From NCBI GenBank assembly GCA_024349245.1, contig JALDNG010000466.1, positions 124,001 through 188,000 on the forward strand: a DNA stretch of 64,000 nucleotides. The letters run 5' to 3'. Below the pieces are notes generated by a model that saw only the letters and a list, made by a program, of their open reading frames with translations, was not told the DNA's origin and made no database searches. This document shows positions 50,360 through 64,000 of this stretch, piece after piece (position 1 is the first letter of the stretch; every line of letters begins with the position of its first letter). Both the position numbers and the translations under genes were made by a program. Origin of the DNA: Neodontobutis hainanensis. Taxonomy: Eukaryota > Chordata > Actinopteri > Gobiiformes > Odontobutidae.

Positions 50360-53300
50360 TTGAATTTAAAAGTAAATTTTTTTATATTTGGTCATTCGGT
50401 TTCTTGTCTAGGAAATGTTTTGCTCTGAGAAAACACAGTATACAAGTTTAGTGAGTTCTAAAAATTTTTCAGATTTTATCATTAATCATTTCTAAACGAA
50501 AAATAAATAAGTATGATTTGACTTTTGTCAATTTCAAGGAATTCAAATCTCATGATGGAAATTGAAAATATTTAAAATGTTTTTGGAGCATATCAATGAT
50601 ACAAATAATGAGAGCTCTTCTGTCAAAATGGTTTTCTTGGAGAATGTTATTTCAACTTAATTATTGTCAAAATTGATTTTCAGTCTGACATTAATTTACA
50701 AATATAACTATTGAAGATATATTCATAGAATGGTAGGTTTTCCGATTTATATAAATCAAGAAGAAAAAATTTTATTAAGTAAAAATAAATACATTTATTT
50801 ATAAATTTTTGTATGATTTAAAAAATAACAAAACAAATACTAATTTAGATAAAAGTTTTCATTTTGATCAATTTCATGTTCAAGAATAGTCTAAGGTGTA
50901 ATCTGACGAGTTAAAGTATTAAAAAGATAATAAAAACGATTGGATATATTAGTATTACTAAACACGCGCCACTATAATACCTGTTGGCCATCAGATACTC
51001 CTTCTTTATTTTGTTATCTTTGTCCTGTCAAAAATAAAAATGATTCGTCAGAACTGTTTAAAACGTTTCTTTTCTTAAGAAGTGTTTCATTTATTTGACT
51101 GCCTCTGAAAATTAAATGATCCAAAGATGCCTTATCCTTTTTCAAACATGTACGTGAGTTTGATTTTGAGATTCAAAATCAGTTTGATGAAAAACAAAAA
51201 AATCGTTTAAAGTTAATACATTAATAAAATATTGCTTAAAATTATTGAGGAAAGCAAAAAGATTTGAATTTATCATGTCTTGTGAAACATTTAATTCAAT
51301 AAATGTTGTAACATTTTTTAAAACTACAAAACCGATATGAAATAATATAACTCTGAATAAAAATAAATCAATGTGATTCATAAGTTGAAATTCTTTTGTT
51401 AAATCCTGCGTGTAATTTTGTTTGATATCTTGAAGCGATCAATGAGAAGACTTCTAAAAACTGTGTAAATAAATGGAGAAAACATTTTTGTTCTAACTTA
51501 CGAAAATATTTATATTTTTTATTCCATATTTAATGGGTTTAAAAAATAAAAGTTGTTTTTATAAAAAACTTATAAAAGTCTAAGAAAAATAAATTAAACA
51601 AAGAAACTAATTTCAAGATAATCTGTTTTATTAGGTCGAAATAAATGTTAGTTATTCACATGAACATATAAGAATAATATTTTATTCGATAGATTTTAAA
51701 AAATTCGAAAAACTGAAATTTACATTTACTATTTTTATGAAAATGTGTTAAGGTTTGTAATTTGTTGATTTTCATTTTCGAAATTTATTTTTAAATACAT
51801 CTCGTTTCAACAAAAATCTGTTAATTCTTCTCTATTCATCAACATCTCACTTTTTATTACAAAAATAGTCTCGTGCGTAGTTTTTACATTTTTTGTTTTT
51901 AATAAAGATAATAAAATTTTGTTATATCATTGAAAAGTAATAATAGTTAAAATTCGACAATAAAAATTCTTTCCTATATATCTTAATGTTCGATACATAA
52001 CTTATCATTTAACATTTTTAGGGTTCGTAAATTTTAAAATGTACTCTTGAAGTAAGATTTTTGAAACATAGTCGCCAATTACTACCAGCATTCATAATTA
52101 AGTGAAATAAAATTTTTACATGGTCATTCGTGGAACAGACCCATATTTTACTCTTCAGATCTCTCCAATGAGACCATATTTACATTTACAACAATTCGAT
52201 AAAAATGTTGACTTTTTAAAATCATATAAAACTGCACATTTAACGATAATTAATAAAGTATCTTATTTAACATGACAAAATTTCACCATTAATGTAATCG
52301 ATTTAAATACTAACTCATTATGTGAAATAATCTTAATTATATTATTTCATCTATTAATGTATATAACATACAATAATGAAACAATTTATGAATTATACAC
52401 CATTATTTTATTTTTACATGTATTCTAAAATATGTTAATTTTAAATTCTAACTTGACGTAATTTTGAAATTGACATTTTATGCTGACTTGAAAGCTTTAA
52501 ATTTTGAAATTCTCATATTGAAGAATTTTTTCAAAAATATCTATTGGATAAATTAATTACTTATAGACGTCATATAAATTGAAGTTATTGGTTTGTTCTA
52601 AAATTTTATGATATATTTTCTTTATGAATTCTCATGTGAAGCATAACATTCTTTCTAAAACTGATAATTTTTAATTTGAAGTTCAATGCATTAAAATTAG
52701 GTTTTGGTTACTATCTCATTCACATTATCTCTAAATAGCTTTTCTCGACATCTCTATATTTTGCAATAAATATTAACTGAATACATTATTTTTTGAAGGA
52801 TAGAGACTCTACGTGCAACTTCAAAATATTTACAATGTCTTATTCAACCATCATAAAAAAATCAAAACTTTCAAAATAAGGATATAATATTTGAGAAACA
52901 TTTTAAAATAAATTTCGGCAATTTTTAGTTATTCAGCAATTTGTGAACGTTGTTTATAATACTCTTAATGAGTAAATTGTGGTCTCTATAATCATATCTC
53001 AAAAACATATAAATACGTTGTAAGTGCAGTTTTCGTGGCAGAAATATAATATACACCCGTAATGTGTATTCTAAAATATGCTATTTATGAAATAGTATTC
53101 ACTTAAGAGATTAGTCGTAGAAGAATGACTAGGTGCAAAATTAAGTTATCATTACTTTGATTTTATAATCAATATAAATTAAAATTAATTCATACAAGAA
53201 TCAAATACTGTGTTTATAAAATAAGTTGATATATCAAATGGCACAGAATACTTTTAAAATCTAAAAAACTCTTTGAATGCGCTCTTTTTTGAATATGACT

Positions 53301-54768
53301 GTTGAAAGACTTTTTGTGTTGATTATTTTTTGTTAAGCTCTGTATTTTTACTCGATAAAAACCTAAAACAGCCTTTTATAACTTATAATGAGGCGTAATT
53401 TATGTTTTTCTTTTATTTTATTTGAATAATTAAATATTTATTATCAAATTACCTCTCTCAAATTAATTTTAGAAGCTACGAGTTTATGGATATCAGGATA
53501 GTATACTTATACGCTTATGAGTAAGAACCAATTCACTCATAATGACTAAAAACAATTTTAATCTATTTTTTTCTTCTTAGCTGATATGTTATCATTTGAA
53601 TCCTTTGATATGTAAAGTTTATGATCCAAGTGTACAAGAAAAATGAACTAATTTGTAAATTTTTGTATCATCATACATTTTATGAATATAGCTATGTTTT
53701 AACATTCTGATTTATTATTCCAAATCAGCCGTTACATTTCGAAATTATATAGAATATAGATGAGTAATTCGTTTACACTTGACGTCGACCGTCATCATTT
53801 TTATGTTCTTAAATAAATTCAATTTATTCTATAAAAGATCAATATGAGCAGCTAATCATTAAATTAATAAAAACGTGGAAATCAATGAATCTGTGTCTTC
53901 AAATGTAATAATAATATCGATATCATCATTTTATGATTTTCATGAAATTTCAAAAAGAGTTAATTTACAAATTAGATCACTTTATTTTTTATTTTGATAT
54001 AATGAATAAATCAGACATTTTGGGGTATTCTATTTAGCTATAAATAGTTGAAATCGAGATTATAAGACTTAAAATTAACTTTTTCTAATTTTCAAGACAA
54101 AAATATATTATTTCGCAATTTATTAGTTTTCAGCATCAATTAACGCATTTTCATAAATCAGACGTTTAAAGATGAAAAAAGTAAAATTTCCAAATTCAAT
54201 TGAACCTCGTTTTCCACATAAGAGTCAAAACACTATGTTTATTAAGATGTTCTACTTCGAACATCCATATGTTCCGAAAAATGTTAACGTTTTTATTTGA
54301 TCAATAAATTAAAAAACCAGTGAGAAGATTCTCAAGTATATTGTTTAATCATCAGATTCCATTAATAATCTTCGATATTTGTGAATTTTAAAATAATCAA
54401 TGATAAAAATGTGTGGAAGCATTTCATCTGTATATTCAAAATTTTATGATATCTCAGATATAATTTAAAATTTTCATCACTAACACAACGTTCATAAATA
54501 TTTTGATATATAAAACCCTTTTGAGATTAATTGTCTCCACAATTGATATATTAATAATTTTGAGACTAAACAGTGGTAAGAGCCTTTACACGCTTTTACG
54601 CCTGTTAAGGTTAGGTCTACACTGAATCATAAACCTAATTTCATTTAGACTAAAGAAGTTTATTTCATCATTTTGACTTTTAATGACACAATAAATCAAA
54701 ATATATGGTGCTTAAGAATCTATCATTGTGTATAAATAACTACGCTTTGACACTCAAGTTAAAATTTT
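50360..54768. other. A+T-rich stretch, no convincing gene
   Basis: The only notable frame is on the minus strand at 51,142-51,381 (79 codons, ATG start, Phe/Asn rich), most likely chance. Nothing else is supportable. Confidence 0.45.
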
Positions 54769-55054
54769 CTATTTGTGAAATTGCATAGGCGCAACCATAA
54801 ATGGATTTGTACTTAGTTTTACTTTGACACATTTATCTATTTGTACACAAATTAAATGTTTAAACATGATCGTTTGGAGTGAGAAACGGCTCTTATTCAA
54901 AATTAAAATTTTTAAGATTGAATATAAAGCACCTTTTGATTGAAAATCATATCGCGCTTTTGACTTTATTTTTCTGTTCTGTTGACCGTCGAAAAGTTCA
55001 TTACGAAAATTCAAGCATTTGCAAATTCAAAATGAGCACCATGTATCTTTGCCA

Positions 55055-55195
55055 CTATTCTTTAGCAGAAAATTTTAAAATATCTATGATTCGAAAAGTT
55101 TTACGAGATACAACATGTTCATGTGCTACTTCTCGGTTATATTCAATTTTGTTACGCCATCCATTTATCCTTTCGTTGAAAGCTCGTACCTTCAT
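55055..55195 (-). CDS. possible small gene or first exon, unknown
   Basis: An ATG-started frame of 46 codons with three in-frame stops just upstream. The product, starting MKVRAFNERINGWRNKIEY, is strongly charged and helical in character. Another minus-strand frame follows (54,769-55,014, ending VAPMQFHK), and an intron might join them, but the only acceptor I found (CAACAG) does not match in phase. A 117-codon plus-strand frame covers the same bases; its Ser/Leu/Phe-rich product looks like the antisense shadow of this one. No family recognised. Confidence 0.28.
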   Translation of the reverse strand: MKVRAFNERINGWRNKIEYNREVAHEHVVSRKTFRIIDILKFSAKE

Positions 55196-57108
55196 TTATT
55201 ACTATGAGAACCTTGCATTATTTTTAATATAGAATAATCTATTTATTATTAAATGATATTACGATCGTTATGTTTTAACTTTCACAATGTAATCAAACTT
55301 AAATTGTATTTGGGTCTCTAATGGCTAGTTTTTCAAATATCTATGACTGAAGAATAAAAAGAGGGTTAAAAATATATTTTATTGTTAAAATAAATAAGGA
55401 TAAGAGATATAAGTGAGATATTTTCTTCTAGGTTATATATAAATTAAGTTGATTTGAAGATTATTTGATTTAACTTTATTATTTATAAAAAGAATATCGT
55501 TCATTGTATAAATAATCAAATTTTATCTCATCTATATAAATATTTGTAAGAGAGTTTACATGTGAATAATATCGTAAAATGAACATTAAAATTATATTTA
55601 TAATGTTTAAGAATTAAAAAAATATTTTTGACAATTAATTTTATAACATTTAACGTTAAAATATTTTACTTTCATTAATTTGAGCGAAAAAATATTAACA
55701 TGATAGCTAAATTCGTTATTTCATTATAACCCGAAAAGTCCAATTAAATTCATTTAAAACTAAATCGTATTTAAATTCCTTATAAATCCGATTATTTGCG
55801 ATGAATACTTTCATAAATAATAAAAATATGCATCCATAAGATAAAAGATAATTTTTCAATCTGTTTTCGATACAATCAGAAATTATTTTGTATAAGATAC
55901 ATATTAATTTATTTTTTTAAATTTTTAATCTTTGCTAATTTAAAATTATTATGTCATGAAATTCATGATTTGAAATTTTGAGATTTATTTTTGAATGAAG
56001 TAGGTTTAATAAGTTAATGAATTGTAAAATCGATCATAAAATATCCTAAGAATCAAGAGATATTTTTCTGTAATTATAGAATTTAATATCAAGACTTTTG
56101 TAAAACATCCCTGAATGCTTTATTCAAAAAATCTGAAAAAGAAATCAAAAATCCACAGAAATAAGGCTAAAAATTTTCTTTGAAAAAAATGCTTTAAATA
56201 ATCAAATAATCGATGAATTTAACAACTGAAAAAATAACGTGAAATCATAAAGAACAAAGCTATGTAAATAAAAAGAAATTTTATTTTAGATACTAACACA
56301 TAATCTTATGTTTTTGAAAACTAATTATTGGTTAAAAGTAAAAATAAATTTTCTAATAAAAAATATATTGGGCAAAAAGTTGTATACCATAATTACAGCG
56401 ATATAAAAACTGTCTTTTATATCATAAAATTCTGTTAACATCGATTCTGATGAATTAAAACAAAAAAAACTTTTCAACCTAAAAATAACCATGATATAGG
56501 ATTTTATTAATTTCAAAACAAAGATTAAAAAAGCTTTCGGTATTTAATTTATATTAATCCTTATTCTTTCTTCTTAAAAACCACGACAACATGTAAATTT
56601 TAAATCTTTAATATATGGATTTTAATCATATCACAGAAATTCTTTTTGATATCTATCTTTTAAAACGTGTTATATGATAAAATATCAACGTTTCTTCTAA
56701 AAGTTGATATCTTCAAAGAATTAAGAAAAATTCATATATTTTTGGTGCTTAATCGAACATGTTTTCAATATTTTTCATATTATTCAGTTTTTATTTTTCT
56801 CTAATTTAAAAAGATGCAAAATACCATTCCAATAGAATGAAGACTCAGATAAATGATGTGAATATTTTAAAGATCAATCATTGAACTGCATTTCACGAGT
56901 TTCTTCATTTTATCTTAAAAGATGGTTCTGGAAATCCAAATACATTAACTATATATCATGCAGATGTTTTCTGCAATAAATATAACATGAGATCTTTGAT
57001 GTATTCATTTATTCAACTTTTCAGTCGACGGTGTTTAGCTTTTATTATTAATTTATTTAACAGATATTTCATAGCTAAATAAAATTATCAAATTTTTTAA
57101 ATCAGATT
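55196..57108. other. A+T-rich stretch, no gene seen
   Basis: No supportable feature. Confidence 0.5.
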
Positions 57109-58033
57109 TTAAGGAAATTCAAAAATAGTATTTATAAAACTGTGAATAAAACGATTCTGATCAAGATTAGCGAAAAGACTAGAATAAATAAAACTTTTCT
57201 GGAAATTTTATTTCTGGATCATTCGAGATTAGATTTTTTAAATTACCAAAAGAGTTTTCTGGGTCGAATCTTTTGAACACTGAAACAGTTAGATGCCTGA
57301 CATTTATCAAACGGCTAAAAATATGATAACCACTATGGTTTTAAAAAATTATGATTTGAATATTCGTTTAACTTATGATCCAGATTAAGCAAATTTTCTT
57401 GTATATTTAGCATAGATTAACACAGTTCAGATTAAATCACCGCATCTATCGAGTTTGATTTTCATTCCATTTTTTGTTTCCAATTTTCCTTCGTAAAACG
57501 ATATTCGATTAAGATTGAAGAAAACTCAAAAGTAGATAGCTTTTCCATGAAGTATATCGTATACTTATTGTTGAAATACTATAAATAAAGGTATTATTTT
57601 TTCTGATTTTTTATATACCTCTCGTATGCGTCATTACAGAGTATGGTGTTTTCAAACTCTTTCTTTGAATCGAATTTAATTCTCGTAAACTGTTTGACAA
57701 AAACTTTTACAGTATGTTCTCAAGGCATCCGTATATTTAAAACTTTAACTGAGGATTCATTCTGGAGTCTATCTTAGAAATCTGAATTGCATATGGACAT
57801 TTTGAGACAAATTAGAATTTTTATGAAAATCCTGTACAATTAATCGTCTTTTTATCCATCACTTTTCAGAGAAATTAACTCTTTTGAAAAATTAGTGCTA
57901 AAAATGCCAAATACGTATTCATGTACATTAGTAGCGTCTTCAGCTTTCATTAATTTTCTTAACTACAAAAAATCTATTTTTATGTCTTTTTCATCGATAT
58001 TTTTATTCTTAAAATTTATTTTTCCATTTAGAC
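57109..58033 (-). CDS. probable multi-exon gene, unknown family
   Basis: Several charged, protein-like frames lie in order on the minus strand. Near 58,033, after TATCTTAG, one frame reads LNGKINFKNKNIDEKDIKI and, past a TAG, LRKLMKAEDATNVHEYVFG. Below 57,715 a frame reads FTRIKFDSKKEFENTILCN and ends at a donor (GAGAG then GTATAT). After TATTTTTAG the next reads RLINVRHLTVSVFKRFDPEN, and the joining phase agrees. A 16-nt GT-AG segment near 57,176 then leads into LFANLDQNRFIHSF and TAA at 57,109-57,111. Composition is like soluble protein throughout and the strand is consistent. The middle joins are unresolved, and the 16-nt intron is below the proven range. I do not recognise the family. Confidence 0.45.
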
Positions 58034-58884
58034 CTAAGATATAATTAAAGAAAAAAAGATTTTTTATTTTTATACACTGGTTAGGTTATGAATGTTCGAC
58101 TAATAAACGTAGCTTAGTTTTCAGAACAAAGTTAGTTGTAATGCTATGAGATAATTTTTTACATAAGGTTAAAATCCAAGAATCACTAATCTTTAAATTA
58201 GAATTTACGACTTATTTTGATTTATCTTAGATCGTTGTTTGTTTGTTTTATGAAATCGTACTAAGATTCATTCATAGCTTTTGAAAGTAAAATATTCAAC
58301 TTTGTTAAAAATTTATGTATCTCCTCACAAAAACTTTCAAATAAACAATTAATTAAAAATGCATTTATATGTTGAAAACACAGAAGAATTAATAATAAGC
58401 TGTTAGCTAACAAGTCACAATGATAAAAATTATTTGTTCTATGATCCGATGAAATACGTAAAATTTGTAATATTAATCAAGAATGAATTATCAAAATATT
58501 AAAATAAAAGTTAAAAAAAATTGAGATAAATAAATTAATAACAGCAGTTTTTTATGATGGATTAAATTATCATTTCAACAAATAGATTAATTAATGCCAA
58601 ATATTTGTTAACAATTATATGAAAATAAAAACGTTTTTAAATTTATATAATCATGGCCTCTTTTGCAGATGATCGATTCAGTTAGACTAACAATTTTCAA
58701 TATAATCCTAGACTTTGATCCAATGTGATTTAATAATATTCTCTTGAAATTAAAGCTCTCAATTAGGTATATTTCAAATCCGACATCTAATCACAATTTT
58801 CTACAAAACAAAAAGAAAATACATTTCGATGAGAGTTAAAAATGTGAATTGTTCCCACAGGGAGTTAATTTATAACCATACTAT
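58034..58884. other. A+T-rich spacer between two minus-strand candidates
   Basis: No coding signal. It could equally be a long intron joining the two flanking candidates, since both firm minus-strand genes contain one intron of about 2.4 kb. Confidence 0.35.
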
Positions 58885-59476
58885 TTATTCATCTTCAACA
58901 TATGCATGATGATGAATTTTTCCATTTTCATAATCAAAATCAAAGATGTAATTCCTTTGTAAATCCACGAACCTAGAATTTTCTTTGATAGATGCCTTGA
59001 AATCTTCACCGGTTTCTGCGAAAAACTGAATCTTGTGGTGCAGTATTAATTGTTTATTCATTTAAAGAAATCACATATTTATTTCTATTTCATGCAACTA
59101 GTCAAGAAATGTAGGCAAACGATCAAGGTCTAGTTCTGTCACAATATTTTGTTGTAAACACTGAGAATATGATTTCATTGATAATGTCAACATTTATATG
59201 TTCGTTATCTGTTTCAACAGTTCTTATACTTATTAAAGTATTCAACTCTTGAATCGATAATTCAATTAAAATCTCAGAGCTAAAACAAATTTGAAAATTT
59301 TTAGAGTGATGTTAAAGCACTGACTATTTCTGTCTAATTTACTCGTTGAAACCTAAATTGAGAAGGTTCATGAATTCAGGAAGCAAGATCGCAAGTTATT
59401 ATATGCTATTTTCACCCTCTAATGCGAGTCGAGATTTCTTTTCCTCAAAATTAAAAAAAGATCGCATATATATCAT
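58885..59476 (-). CDS. probable multi-exon gene, unknown family
   Basis: The start is proposed at 59,476 (product starting MIYMRSFFNFEEKKSRL). A central frame at about 59,162-59,278 is open for nearly 40 codons and includes LIELSIQELNTLISIR. After an ATATTCTCAG acceptor, a second frame gives CLQQNIVTELDLDRLPTFLD. A last frame, possibly entered at TTTTTCGCAG, contains ETGEDFKASIKENSRFVDL and ends AYVEDE and TAA at 58,885-58,887, overlapping an AATAAA. Raised G+C, acidic residues and ordered acceptors on one strand support a real gene. Exon joins are unresolved, and TAG after the second frame could instead end one gene before another. No family recognised. Confidence 0.4.
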
Positions 59477-62400
59477 GGTTACATTGAAGTATTTGACAAT
59501 TTTTCAGGTACTTCTCTGTATTATGTTGTTTTATGTTGAATATTTTAAATAAAACGTCGAAGATACGACTGAAACCGAATAGGACATCTCATGTTTTCAA
59601 TACTCTTCAATGTCGATCGTTATCATTGGAGAACGATCTGTTTCTTTATTTTCTGTTATTTAAACCATACACTTGAAACATCCATGTTTTTCAATAACAT
59701 TTTTAAATATTGTATTCGTTAACGTATAAATCACTTTAAAATCTGTTTAATTATATCACAATTTCGTTATTTCTTCTTTCGTTTTTGAACCTTTAGGTGT
59801 TATTAGTAACAAAAATAACTTGTAAATTTTTTTATTATAGCAATGGTTAAATAAAATAGAGCTAATGAATACTTTGTCACATTTTTCTTCTATATTTTAT
59901 TTTTGTTAATTATTTTGGAGAATTAATTTATCAAATGCAAAGATTACATGATTTTTTGAAACGATTTGGCTTTTTTTCAAACAATTACGAAATTGATAAA
60001 AAATCTCAATATTAATCTAAACCAGGCCCCATTATTATCTGTTTGAGCCTTAACACGATAAAGATAAATTTATCTACTTCACATATTCTTATTATAAAAT
60101 AATTGAAATTAGCTATTTGATATTTATCGTTGAATAAATTAAATTTATTTCAACTTGTTATTCCTCATTGATCAAATGGTTAGCACAAGATAAAAGTCTT
60201 TAATATATGTATATTTTTCACAAATAATATAAGGTATTTACGATAATTAGTTTTAAATGAATTAAAATCAAAAAGATAATAAAGTTAATATGTTATCAAA
60301 TATACATCAGTGAAAAATTATCGCCATGTAAATATTTAATGTAATTTATTTTGACAAATTATTTCAATTTGATAAAGTTACTGATTTTAATAAAATCTGA
60401 AAATAAAAATATATTCCTTCTGAATTTTTACATTGATTTAATGTTTTTAGCTCATTTTTTTACATTAATCATATGGTTTTTTGTAAATTTTCAGTCGATT
60501 TATAAAATTAAACCTTTGAATTTTTTCTTAAAAATATATTTTCTAATAAACTGAGAAGCAAATAGTAATAAAAAATCATAAACAGTTTAATAAGATAAAC
60601 ACGTAAATATTTAGTAATATTTATGTGTTGCTTGTTTTAAACAGTCAAAATATTTTATTAAAAGCACCAGAATATAAAGATTATTGTGTTATTAATTTCA
60701 TAATTACAAAATATTTTCAATCATAAACATTCTGTAGGAGTTTATAATCTGTTCAGACATCAAAACCACAAAGATAAAATTGCATAAAAGAATGTTTCAT
60801 GCAAATAAAATCATGTAAATGTGTCAAATAATTATTAAAAATAGATTATAACAAAAAATTTTAATGCATAAATATGAAATACTCTCTTATAATTGATATT
60901 TGCATACTATTGAAGCGGTTTAAGATTTAGTAATGTAAATAAAAAAACTATACATAAAATCAAAAATATCCTTTTACCTCTTTTCTTATGTTCAAACGTC
61001 TAAAAACTTTGCGCTTACAATTTTTTAACCACGAAAAATTATAATATGATCTTAATAAAATATTCTGTAAGGTTATTAATATGTTATCAAAACGTAAACG
61101 TTTTAAAAAGTCAAAATAGAGCTTTTTTAAATATATTGAAAATTTTCAAAATTTATTTTATCAGAAGTCTATCAATCAAATTTTGTGAACCATAACGTCT
61201 ATTATTTTATTTTAAATAAAACCAATAATGGAGAAAATATATTTTTTGCAACTTTAAAATATTAGAATACAAAAAAAATTATGTGGATTTAAGATTACTT
61301 AAATGTAAATAATAATGATATTTAAAAAAGGGAACCATCTATTTTATGATTAAGCATAAATAAAAAAAATTTTTAAGGTATAACCATTAATAGTATAATG
61401 ATGGCAGAAAAGAATTATACATGACATTATGTGTAATTTTACTTCAATCGATTAAAAATATGATCATTTTTTATTCTTCCTCTAGCATTAATAAATTCTA
61501 AATCATAGATGACAAGAAAACGATAATTCAGAAAAAAATTTACAAAATATCTGATATATTTGATGCCAAAATACATCCAAAAATTTATACTAACAACAAA
61601 ATAACATTTTCATAGATTCATAAATTAAAAACTTTTTCTTATTTTTTAATACACACCTTTAATCTGTCTTTAGTTTTAATTGAAATTAATGAGTACATAT
61701 CAATAAAACGTGATGATTATTTTTCGTTTTGAACACATTTAAAAATTATTTTTATATCTCAAATAAACTATAATGAATGTGTAATTTTTTTGTAATTTAA
61801 GGTTCCATGCTTTTGGGATATGTTTTTCCCCATAATTCTCTATTCATATAATATGGCACAATTATCAATCACATAAAATTAAATTATATGATGTTAGCAT
61901 TATTCAGGTTTCTATTTTATATTAACAAGTATTAGAACTTTTTAATCATTTAAATATTAACATCATCTGTGTAAGCCAAAATATTTATTTTCTAATTTCT
62001 CAGTTACGTCATTTTATCAATTTTTACATTGAATTATAAAAGGAAAGAATTTTTTAATTCATATCTGCTCAACAATACGTTTATTGAAATTGGTGAAATT
62101 CTTAAGCCATAAATTAAAGATAAATGAGTATATCTTACAAATCATTAATTTTTAACAACAAACCTTATTTTTAATAAATAACAATACATTTATTTATTTG
62201 ACACATTCTGGAGATAAAATTGATTTAATACACATTTTAAATCATAATAAATGGTTTAAATGTATTAAATATCGTATCAATAATAACTATAGAGGTGAAG
62301 AATATATTATAAATGAAAAATACCATATAAATTAATCAATGTCTCAAAGAAGAAATTCAAATCCATAAAAATGTTTTTTCAAGTTACTTCAAAACTTATT

Positions 62401-64000
62401 TGACAATTTTTCTGATTTGAATTTCACATGTAAACCATCGATACGTTAAATTTTTTTACCTATACGGAAAAAATAATTTCAAAATTTGCATATATATATT
62501 GAATATCTGGGTCTGTATATGCGTGAAAAAAATATTTTATATAATTTATGGTTGACTTATTTCTTATTATTTAAATTTAAATTTTACACTCTGATATATA
62601 AAGTTCACGGTCGATTATAATATTTGGTGATTATATATTAGTAGAAATTTACATATAATGAAAAATATTTTTTCTTCTTTAGTAATATTATAATCATTTT
62701 ATTTATTTTAACTGATATACCTTCGTATTAATCAAAACATTAAAATTGTTTAACATAGTTAGAAGTGATGGTTTTTCTGATTGAAGATAAAATCAAGTGA
62801 TTTAGAACCAGTTTAATAAATCTTAATGTTTATTTATGATATTTTGTCACATTCCTGTTACATATGAGAATTAATAAAATACTATTTGAATTACCTAATT
62901 ACGTTAAGATAAATATCGTTAACTATGGTATGTTTTTTCATTTCTTTCATTCGATAATATCGATTTCGGAAGTATTTTTGTTTTTAAATTTTTTGAAATT
63001 GACTCTTTAATGGCTAAAATTATACGGTTTTAATTTCATATTCATAAAAAACAAAAGTAATTGGCATTAAGATATAGGTTACAATTTTTTCATTGAAAAG
63101 CGACTTTTGTTTTGTGGGAGAACAATTTAATAATTTTTAAAATCTATTCTCGCTTTTGTCGAAAAGCATTTTTTCAAGATTTCGTTGAAATCAAAACAGA
63201 CATTAAATTAAATAGTTTAAACTAATTTATCTCCAAAAAATTTGAATATTACATCATATATGTTTAAAAAATGAACATAAAATAGTCTATTTTTAAACAT
63301 CAACAAATTTTATTTTTTGTATATTAAAATATGACTTCCTATTTTGATGCTATAATGCAAAATTAGAATATGTAATGCAGATTTTTCTGCTTTCTCATAA
63401 ACTAAACTCATATTCGTTTATTATAAAATTCCAAAAAGAATTATATGCTTAGTAGATCAATTGTTGAAAAGTTAAAAATGACAAAGCTTAACTGATTGTG
63501 GAAAAATATAATATCACCATAGATAAATACCATGTTATTCTTAATTTTTTCACTTTTAAAGTTATGTTTGACACTCAGAAAAATTATTTTAAACTGAGAT
63601 AATAATTATATTTAATTTATGTAATGGCATATTTCATTTGTAAATTGAGTAAAAAGTAAAAATTACATGAAATTAATATTTAAAATAAATTTCTATGTAT
63701 AAAAACTGCAATAAATAATTTATTTGAATCATTCTAATAAAGGACCTTAATTCAAAATTGAAAACACTTCTCTATAAGTTTTAATTTAAGATAAACGGTT
63801 GTGATAAATTTAAAAAAATAAAAACATAAGAAATGACGATTATATTGATAAATTAACTTTGATGTACATAATACAGTATTGAAAAAAATATCCCAAAACA
63901 TATGAAAAATATACTTGAGATATATCTGATATTTATTTTGAAGCTTAATAAACTATGTATATTCAATCAGTAAATTTAAATATTTTAATAAAATTAATCT
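59477..64000. other. long A+T-rich stretch, no gene seen
   Basis: Among the most A+T-rich parts of the window. Open frames such as 60,351-60,554 on the plus strand are almost pure Phe, Leu, Ile, Asn and Lys and are taken as chance. Confidence 0.55.

Noticed and set aside
54879..55232. 117-codon plus-strand frame, the longest that is not part of the synaptotagmin gene
   Set aside because: Ser/Leu/Phe-rich product resembles an antisense reading of the charged minus-strand frame at 55,055-55,195.
1..64000. Bacterial or organellar origin, CRISPR array, operon or insertion sequence
   Set aside because: Spliceosomal introns, AATAAA signals and metazoan protein families show animal nuclear DNA; no spaced direct repeats or transposase seen.

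Overview
The window is animal nuclear DNA, very A+T rich (roughly 70-75% by eye) and gene-poor. Three multi-exon genes can be assigned to animal protein families: a PX-BAR sorting nexin of the SNX5/6/32 type, a synaptotagmin and an EGF-repeat membrane protein resembling a Notch ligand (Delta-like). All are cut by spliceosomal introns of only about 21-26 nt, each opening with GT and closing with AG, so the genes break into fragments and are easy to miss in a plain ORF scan. Extremely short introns (mean near 26 nt) are a published trait of dicyemid mesozoans, parasites of cephalopod kidneys. A dicyemid such as Dicyema is therefore my best guess. That is an inference from gene structure; no species-specific marker was seen.

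Layout. 1-15,740: mostly empty A+T-rich DNA with several weak coding islands (2.06-2.35 kb, 7.5-7.8 kb, 8.5-9.3 kb, 13.9-14.6 kb). 15,741-19,489 (minus): SNX5/6-like gene, ten exons, one 2,452-nt first intron and eight introns of 21-26 nt. 20,977-21,216 (plus): an unassigned coding island. 23,637-27,355 (minus): synaptotagmin-like gene, five exons, one 2,400-nt intron, followed by a small possible gene at 23.2-23.5 kb. 31.4-31.9 kb: two small divergent open frames. 32,850-32,974: five perfect copies of a 24-bp tandem repeat. 44,412-45,509 (plus): Delta-like EGF/TM gene. 50.0-50.2 kb and 55.1 kb: small unassigned islands. 57.1-58.0 kb and 58.9-59.5 kb (both minus): two regions that look like further multi-exon genes of unknown family. 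The rest is A+T-rich sequence in which I see nothing convincing.

Functionally the three assigned genes concern membrane traffic and cell-surface signalling. SNX5/6 proteins work in endosome-to-Golgi tubules, synaptotagmins in vesicle exocytosis, and Delta-like ligands in Notch signalling. The synaptotagmin has lost nearly all the aspartates that bind calcium, and the Delta-like protein is much reduced, which would fit a simplified parasitic animal.

Caution: with introns this short and A+T this high, open frames of 30-60 codons arise by chance in large numbers, and freely chosen GT-AG introns can join almost any of them. Only the three family-supported genes are firm. The remaining coding islands rest on amino-acid composition and splice signals and carry low scores.
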